The notes below the pieces were generated by a model. The model made no database searches and was not told where the DNA came from. It saw nothing but the letters and a program-made list of their open reading frames with translations. Position numbers and translations under genes: made by a program. From assembly GCA_026214975.1 (NCBI GenBank), contig CM047817.1, forward strand, positions 55,548,246-55,612,245: a stretch of 64,000 bases of DNA, written 5' to 3'. Shown piece by piece: positions 57,901 to 64,000 of this stretch (position 1 is its first letter; each line of letters begins with the position of its first letter). The DNA is from Gentiana macrophylla. Lineage: Eukaryota; Streptophyta; Magnoliopsida; Gentianales; Gentianaceae.

Positions 57901-58903
57901 TGATTCCTGCTGAGCCTTATATTTGCTGAACTTGCTACTGCCTGCTAGATCTGAGAGTATAATCTGCTCTACTACACATTTGATGATCCATATTGCTTGT
58001 GAAGTGCTGAATCCGTGAAACATAATTTGTGTAATAGATCTTTGCTAACTATCTACTGATCATTTGTTCTCAGTGTTGATTAACAGCCTTGACAGTCTAA
58101 GCCCTTGACCCTTACCATCACTCTGAAAATCACATGAGTGATCAGCTTATTATGATCAGTTGATTATTTGTACCTTTCAGTCTGCTCTGTTTCTGTATAA
58201 ATTTCCTGCATTATTGTTTGGATTGATTTAGAACTTTGTTTGTATAAGTAGAACCTGATTTCTGTACTTAATCGGTTATATATTCTTTTCTTGTTACATC
58301 AGATTTTCCCCTGCTACACTTATATTGGTTTGTAAACAACCTTGCTGTATAATATGAATTTGGACAATATAATCTGAACCCTTAGATTATCTGAGCAATC
58401 TGCTTAAATAGAGTGTTTGAATCTCCATTGTCTTCAGTCTGATCTGCGTTTGATAATTGTGTTTGAACTTTTAGCGACTGCTTCTCAAAAGCATCACTAT
58501 AAGCTATAATTGCACTTATATGTACCTGCAATAGTTGTGATCTATTTTGATCATATTTTTCTAATACTGCTACAGTGTTTTTTTTATTTTTATCATCCTT
58601 TGTTACAATGATAACAAAGCTCATTGTGTTTTATCATCAGTATTGTTAAATTATAGTATTAGCTTCTTTGTTTCTGATAATATTTATTCAAACATATTTG
58701 TAACTTGCTTCACTACTGCTGATCACAATATTAATTAGTTTCATCACATAGGTTTTTATAACACAAGCAAATAGTAGAATTCTGTACTTGTTTTACTAGT
58801 ACTTGTGTTAAGTTTGAAAAAAGTTTAAAAATCACCCACACTCTATTCCACCCCCCCCCCCCCCCCCCTTCTAGAGTGTGTTTGCGCCTATATCGATCCA
58901 ACA
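54987..58903 (+). repeat. Copia LTR 2 of the tandem array (3917 bp)
   Basis: Middle copy, same termini as LTR 1. It carries a C18 run (58851-58868) where LTR 1 has C6. Confidence 0.92.
58851..58868. repeat. C18 homopolymer near the end of LTR 2
   Basis: Eighteen C bases; six in the same place in LTR 1 (53049-53054). Confidence 0.9.
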
Positions 58904-59170
58904 ATTGGTAGCAGAGCTTGGTCACCTAGTGATCGAACATCGGTATTAATCTTTGTGATCATTTTTTTTAGAGTGCTTAATTGTCCTATTCACTTATCTT
59001 TCACATATTGTGCTTCACATATATATCTTTAAGTATTGTGACTTGACATCTTTTGAATTATAATTAGACCGTCTCCTTTTGCGATATAAATAATTTCTGT
59101 GATATAATACACTTGGTCTTTCGAGTTTGAAATTTTGCAGAAGTAATACTCTTCAATCATATACACAGAA

Positions 59171-60436
59171 ATGGGACGCAAAAAGCGTTTGGCTCGATCT
59201 AAAGCCCCTTCTACTAGACCTATGAATGAGTTAGCTCTTGGAGCTAAAATTGATAAACATTCGCGCAATACAGTAAAATCAAATTCTGAGCTTTCTAACA
59301 ACCAATCACAATATTCTGAATCAAATTCAGAATCAAGCTACGACTCAGAATCCAAGGAACACCTTGACATAATTGAAATTTGTGAAGGCTTCAAAAATAG
59401 ATGTGAGTTTCTATCCAAAACAAATAAAGGTCTCAAAAAGGACATAGTTGAGAAAGACAATCTCATATGTTCCTTAACGAGCACCACAAATCAACTTGAA
59501 TTAAAGGTTAAATCTTTTGAAGTTGATTTGAAACAAAAGACTTCTGATTATGAGACTGAGTTAGAGTCTTTACGATGTGAGAGGGATAAATTAAAACAAG
59601 CTATTCAAGAGCTTGAAAACAATCTTGCTAGATTGGAATCTCCTAGCTCATGTCCTAAAGAGTCTTCGGGTCACACTGAACACATTCTTGATACTTCTAA
59701 GGAAGGATCTTTGAATGAGTCTGTAGTCACTGAACCTGAGTCTCACAAGAAAACTTTTGTGCCCCGACCCATTGCACTTACATCACCGGCACAACATTTT
59801 GCATCTAAAAATACAGACAAGTATGCTTCATCTTCAAAAGCACACACATCACAACATACTGCGAACACTAGGAAGCATCACGCATATCAGTATGATAGGA
59901 GAGGTTCTAGGAACTACACTCCAAAGAACTACTCTTATCAATCTGATTATGAATCACCTAGAAATCATGCCTATAGGAATGTGCATACACCATCATATAG
60001 ATATCATGCTCATAATGACAATTCATATAGATATCATGATCCTAGGATTTATCAAGCACCTAACTACACCTATAGACAAAATATTCACACACCACGATTT
60101 GTGATCCTAGGATTTATCAAGCACCTAACTACACCTATAGACAAAATATTCACACACCACGATTTGCCGAACAACACTTTTGGCACTCAAATCATGGTCA
60201 TGCATTTCATTCTCATCCACATCATGACCCTTATGCATTTAATGCTTATTACTCATCCTATCCCGACGATGGATTTTATGGTCAGTTTACTAGACCCGTA
60301 TGGGATAGAAAAACCTAAAATAAGCCCAAAGTTAAGAAAGTTTGGGTTCCTAAGAAACGTCAACCTAACCCCCAAGGACCCAAAATATAAAGGGTACCAT
60401 AGCCATTTTCTTGCTCTTTTGGTATCAATGAACTAA
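59171..60436 (+). pseudogene. Gag-like ORF of the array, copy 2
   Basis: This copy stays open from MGRKKRLARSK at 59171 through the coiled coil (about residues 80-155) and the His/Tyr-rich region. A 65-bp tandem duplication (60037-60101, 60102-60166) then throws it out of the frame used in copy 1, so the last 110 or so residues of the 421-codon frame are not the native C-terminus. The function would be a structural Gag-like protein. The order coiled coil, His/Tyr region, basic tail before a lost protease resembles the C-terminal gag of long-LTR (SIRE/Maximus-type) copia elements; that assignment is inference. Confidence 0.78.
60037..60166. repeat. 65-bp tandem duplication in gag copy 2
   Basis: The unit beginning tgatcctaggatttatc occurs at 60037 and 60102; copy 1 of gag has it once. 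Confidence 0.95.
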
Positions 60437-60798
60437 AACTATCATCGACACAAGCTCAATGTTCAAATGATAATCCTTGGTATCATTGATAGGGAAGTAC
60501 ACTTTTCTCTCATTCCCTTTTCATCGTATAAGAGTATTTTGTGTCAAATTTTAATTTATATGTGTATTTTGTGATATATCTCTCAACCCCGAGTCCTTTA
60601 AATCCTTAATTGATTAATTTTCAAACTAAAAGGGAGAGAATAGTATTAAAGCTTTTAAACGAGAATTTATTCTATGTTGAAAAGCTCTAATTGAGGGGGA
60701 GCCTATATTTAGGGGGAGTGTAACTCTCCATGGTTTTAAAATGTCCCTTAATAAAAGATTTTAAAGTGTTATTTTGAAAATAAATCAAAGGGGGAGAT
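60437..60798 (+). other. 3' untranslated region and polypurine tract of array unit 2
   Basis: Same as 54512-54986; ends aaagggggagat before LTR 3. A small deletion near 60420 removes about 60 bp present in unit 1. Confidence 0.7.
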
Positions 60799-63236
60799 TG
60801 TTGAGTATTTTATGCTACTGATTATGTTGATTAATTTTCAAAAGTAACGCCTCCCGTGATTTAAAGCTTCTATATCAATATTTCAGTCATTTAGATTATA
60901 TTTAATATCATGATAATATCTGCTTGACTTTGTGACGATTACTTATATATATATGTCACAATGATGTAGCCATGAAGTCTTTGACTTACATCATATGGAA
61001 TTGTTGTTTTGATTTTGCAGGTACCACAATTATTTAATTAAATGCACACACTTACATTATTTGATGACACTTTTATTATGGTGTATAGTTTTGTTATATG
61101 TGATGGCAACTTAAATGTAACACATATAATACAGCATAGTGCATATCAAAATTTAACACTTAAGAATTAAGGTGTATGGCATTTTTTTTTTGGACCCCAA
61201 ATAAATATATCCGGCCCTATTTCTCTTTTCCAGACTCGGCCCTTTCCTTTTTCATACCCAAGGTAAACTTCTTCCCTCAACCCAAATCACTTCAGCTATT
61301 TGCAAGAAACGGCTATTCCTCTTTCCGTCTTTTCTTCTCCCTTTCTGTTTATGCATCAACCTTCGAATTAATGTCTTGAACTTCGAAATCCCAGAAAAGA
61401 TGGATGCATTCCTTTCTCCTTCCTTATCCGTTGATAATCAAGCATTGATTATTCGATTCCGAGTTGATTTTCAACACGTTTCGAGTCTGAGATGTGAAGG
61501 CTTCGATTATGGCTATTTCATTTCATAAACGCTCCGATTCTGAAACCAATATTGATTCTCTACTCCATCTTTTTTCTCCTCGTGCTAGTTTCATATATGG
61601 TAAGAAAAGATGCTGCATTGAGTCGAATTCGTACAACCATGTGATTGAAATCACTTATGAAAGGTGCGTGAATGTAAAGATGCAATCTTTACTCCGATTT
61701 GATTCTCACTTCGTCTCTGCAACGTGTTAATTTACATGAAGGCCTGATTCGAAGCACATTTCCTAAACGGGTTTGACCTTTCTTCTGTTTCGTTGCTGAT
61801 TCGAGTCATCAAAGCACTCGATTTGGAAGATTTCGCAATCAATTTTCTTGACAAGGTGAACTCGTTCTCTGTATAAATCGTATTTATCAAATAGCTTACT
61901 GATTCGAATTAGTTATTGCTCTGATTTTATGCCGGATGTGTTTTGTGAAGGTTAAGTGTGAAAGGTTTAACCTTTCATCGGATACGATGCTTGATTCGAG
62001 CTTTAATGGTTTGATTTAGAGGATTTGCGGTCAACGTCTTCTACAAGAATTGTATCACTGAAACACGTTTTCAACGTGAAGTCAGTGTTAAAGATTGAAT
62101 CTTTTACTCTCATGAAGCAAAAATCCTACAGGGAAGTGTCTGTCCACGTTTTCAAATTTGTTAATATCTGGCTATTAATTCTGATTTGGGCATTTACTGT
62201 GCTGATTACTTTGGTATTTCGTTTTGGCAGTTTTTACCTTTAAAGGCGTGGCCAAAATCCTACCTTTAATGCATCAAGATTGATCCTGTGCTGAACGGCT
62301 TGGCTGTTCAGACCGCGAAATTGAACCGGTAAATTTGAAATGGTAAATAGGCTGTAACCCAATCTTGACCCGATCCCCTTACATATTAAACTGAGAGTTC
62401 AGTGAGCTCAATGAAGTCCTGCCCCTAGGTTGGTTGAACCAGTGATGTCGGTTTGTTGGTTTGTCATTTTAATTATGTTATATCATTGGTCTTAAAGCTG
62501 AGGGTTTACACCCCATGATGCATTGGTCTAATCACGATTTTATATGCTGCATTATTAGACTGAGAGGTATCTCCTCTATGATGTGTTGATTAAACCATGT
62601 CCTTTTCGGTTTCAGACTTGAGCTCCTGTTTATGGTCGAGTCTGAACATAAGTCCTTTTTAAACCACTGATCAAACCCTATGTGTTGCCTGCAAAGATTT
62701 TGTTTGATCAGTTCGGTTTGTTCGGGTCTCTTCTAGTGGTTATGTGTTAAAACTAGACATATGACCATTGCGTAGGTTGATTCTTTGTCACATGTGAAAA
62801 TCGGTTTCGTAATGTCTTTGATTTAGCCTTAACTGCATTCACATTTACAATTTTGGGTTCTTCACCCCTCAATTGCTATATATATACCTAGCATATTCGA
62901 ACTTGCATCAACTAAGAAATCTAACTGCAGTCCCACATCTTCAAAAGTTCAAAAAATCCCTTTTCCCTTTTTTGAAAGTTTTGGTCTTGGTCGAGTAGAG
63001 TATTCTGAAGGTTAGAAGACTCTTGTGGGAAATCACAAGAAGCCCCAGTAAGCTTCAAAATCTCATAGTGGTCAAGGATACTTGTTCTTCACGTGGCATA
63101 CCGAAGGTACCATGTATCTTGTCACTTTTGTTTTTAAACTGTGTTAGATTGTCTGTGTCTGTTTAGTAATTGTTTCCCTGAAACTTTACTGAAACCTGTC
63201 TTGTGTAGTGAAAATCTAGCTAGTGTTCATTTGATT
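60799..63236 (+). repeat. Copia LTR 3 of the array, truncated (2438 bp)
   Basis: Follows LTRs 1 and 2 base by base up to 'gtgttcatttgatt' and then changes abruptly to unrelated sequence at 63237. The last 1.5 kb of the LTR is absent from the window. Confidence 0.9.
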
Positions 63237-63770
63237 GCTCTAACGATGTTATGTTTATTTGTTGAGAAGCAAAGACTAGACCCTTGAAGTTGAGAACTAA
63301 CTTGGAAAACGAATTAAAACAATTCATAGTGATCAAGGTGGGGAGTAATTTGCATAGTTTAATGGGTTATGTTCTGGTACCAACATCATTCATTAAACCA
63401 TTGCACGATACACACCTTAATCGAGTGGTGGTGTTGCTTAAAGGCAAGAACACTGAAAGAAATGACTAGTGTCAGGTTGATTTATTCGCATTTATCCATA
63501 ATTGTGGGGTAGACAATTCTCTCAACAATTGTTATTCTCAACGGAATGCCACCACGGAATAGTGGAAAGGCTACTAGCCCACCAATAAATTCCTGGAAGT
63601 GTTGAGGTGCTTAGAAAGGGTTGAAATACCTAAGGAAAAGTAAGTCAAGATGAAGGAATGAAACAAAAGATTGCACATTCTTTGGATGTGTAATAAGTAG
63701 TGTCTTTTGGTTTCTGGTTCACAAGTCAGACATTCCTGATGTATACTAAAATGTGATCACTGATTAAAGG
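63237..63770. other. No gene recognised; start of another element
   Basis: Sequence unlike the LTR. A 61-codon plus-strand frame (63284-63469) has no recognisable motif. It probably belongs to the copia remnant that follows. Confidence 0.4.
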
Positions 63771-64000
63771 AATGTTGTATTTACTGTGGAGATATTTCCT
63801 TGTAAAGACAAGGAGAAACAAGGTTCAAGTTCAATATATAGCCCTTGACCGGATGTTAAGGTATTTGAAGATTACAATGAACCTCGGACTACAGTTTACA
63901 AGATATCAGGCAGTATTGTAAGAATACTAGGATTCAATTAGATATCTGACTGTAAAGACTCAAAATCCAATGGTGGATATATACTCACTATTGGTGGTGG
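63771..64000 (+). pseudogene. Copia RT end / RNase H remnant, cut by the window edge
   Basis: Plus-strand pieces MLRYLKITMNLGLQFTRYQ (about 63855-63910) and SDCKDSKSNGGYILTIGG (about 63944-63998) match the linker and RNase H start of copia polyproteins (…RYLKGT…; SDxDWAGDxxDRRSTSGYxxxLGG-like). Frameshifts and stops separate them. It continues beyond the window. Confidence 0.65.

Overview
The window looks like nuclear DNA of a flowering plant, probably a eudicot. It is AT-rich, intron-bearing and dominated by plant transposable elements: Ty3/gypsy chromovirus and Athila-like, Ty1/copia, PIF/Harbinger, hAT-like MITEs, a tRNA-derived SINE and a probable TRIM. The only confidently identified host gene is a two-exon PGR5 (chloroplast PROTON GRADIENT REGULATION 5) at 41326-43021. 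A second, unrecognised membrane-protein gene may lie at about 8004-10447.

Layout. 1-1812: minus-strand copia gag/protease remnant with PBS and LTR. 1813-6934: decayed DNA holding a fold-back MITE (3057-3230), short tandem repeats, a SINE with a 16-bp target duplication (4909-5143) and two LTR copies in tandem (5317-6934). 7000-10447: promoter-like DNA and candidate exons, interrupted by a hAT-like MITE (8989-9423). 11440-14335: minus-strand copia gag remnant with its 1.37-kb LTR. 15072-40244: a PIF/Harbinger transposon split inside its transposase by a 23.5-kb Ty3/gypsy chromovirus (15198-38734, target duplication GTGAT). The chromovirus was itself hit twice: by an Athila-like element in gag (19638-27933, duplication GACCT) and by a now-solo LTR (35851-37633, duplication AGCCT).

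40539-40880 is a MITE just upstream of PGR5; a TRIM-like element follows the gene at 43215-43680. 44995-46980 is a diverged minisatellite built on a GATGCAGTGAC core and ending in a perfect 26-bp palindrome. 48451-48900 is another hAT-like MITE. 49162-63236 is a tandem LTR-gag-LTR-gag-LTR array of a copia element that has lost all of pol and whose LTRs (3.9 kb) are twice as long as its internal region (1.9 kb). The window closes in a copia RNase H remnant.

The most unusual structure is the chromovirus at 15198-38734. Both of its ends carry not one LTR but a fused pair (A then B). The A-B junction is the same at both ends, a 21-bp marker is present in both A copies and absent from both B copies, and a perfect 5-bp target duplication flanks the outermost ends. 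This indicates a compound LTR that was copied and inserted as one unit. Its LTRs, the solo LTR inside it and the Athila-like element each carry clusters of short CpG-rich motifs (GACGGGCGTC or CTCGGTCGACCGAG types). All retroelement coding regions seen here are broken by stops, frameshifts, deletions or insertions. No computation was run: similarity statements are by eye and lineage names are inferences from visible motifs.
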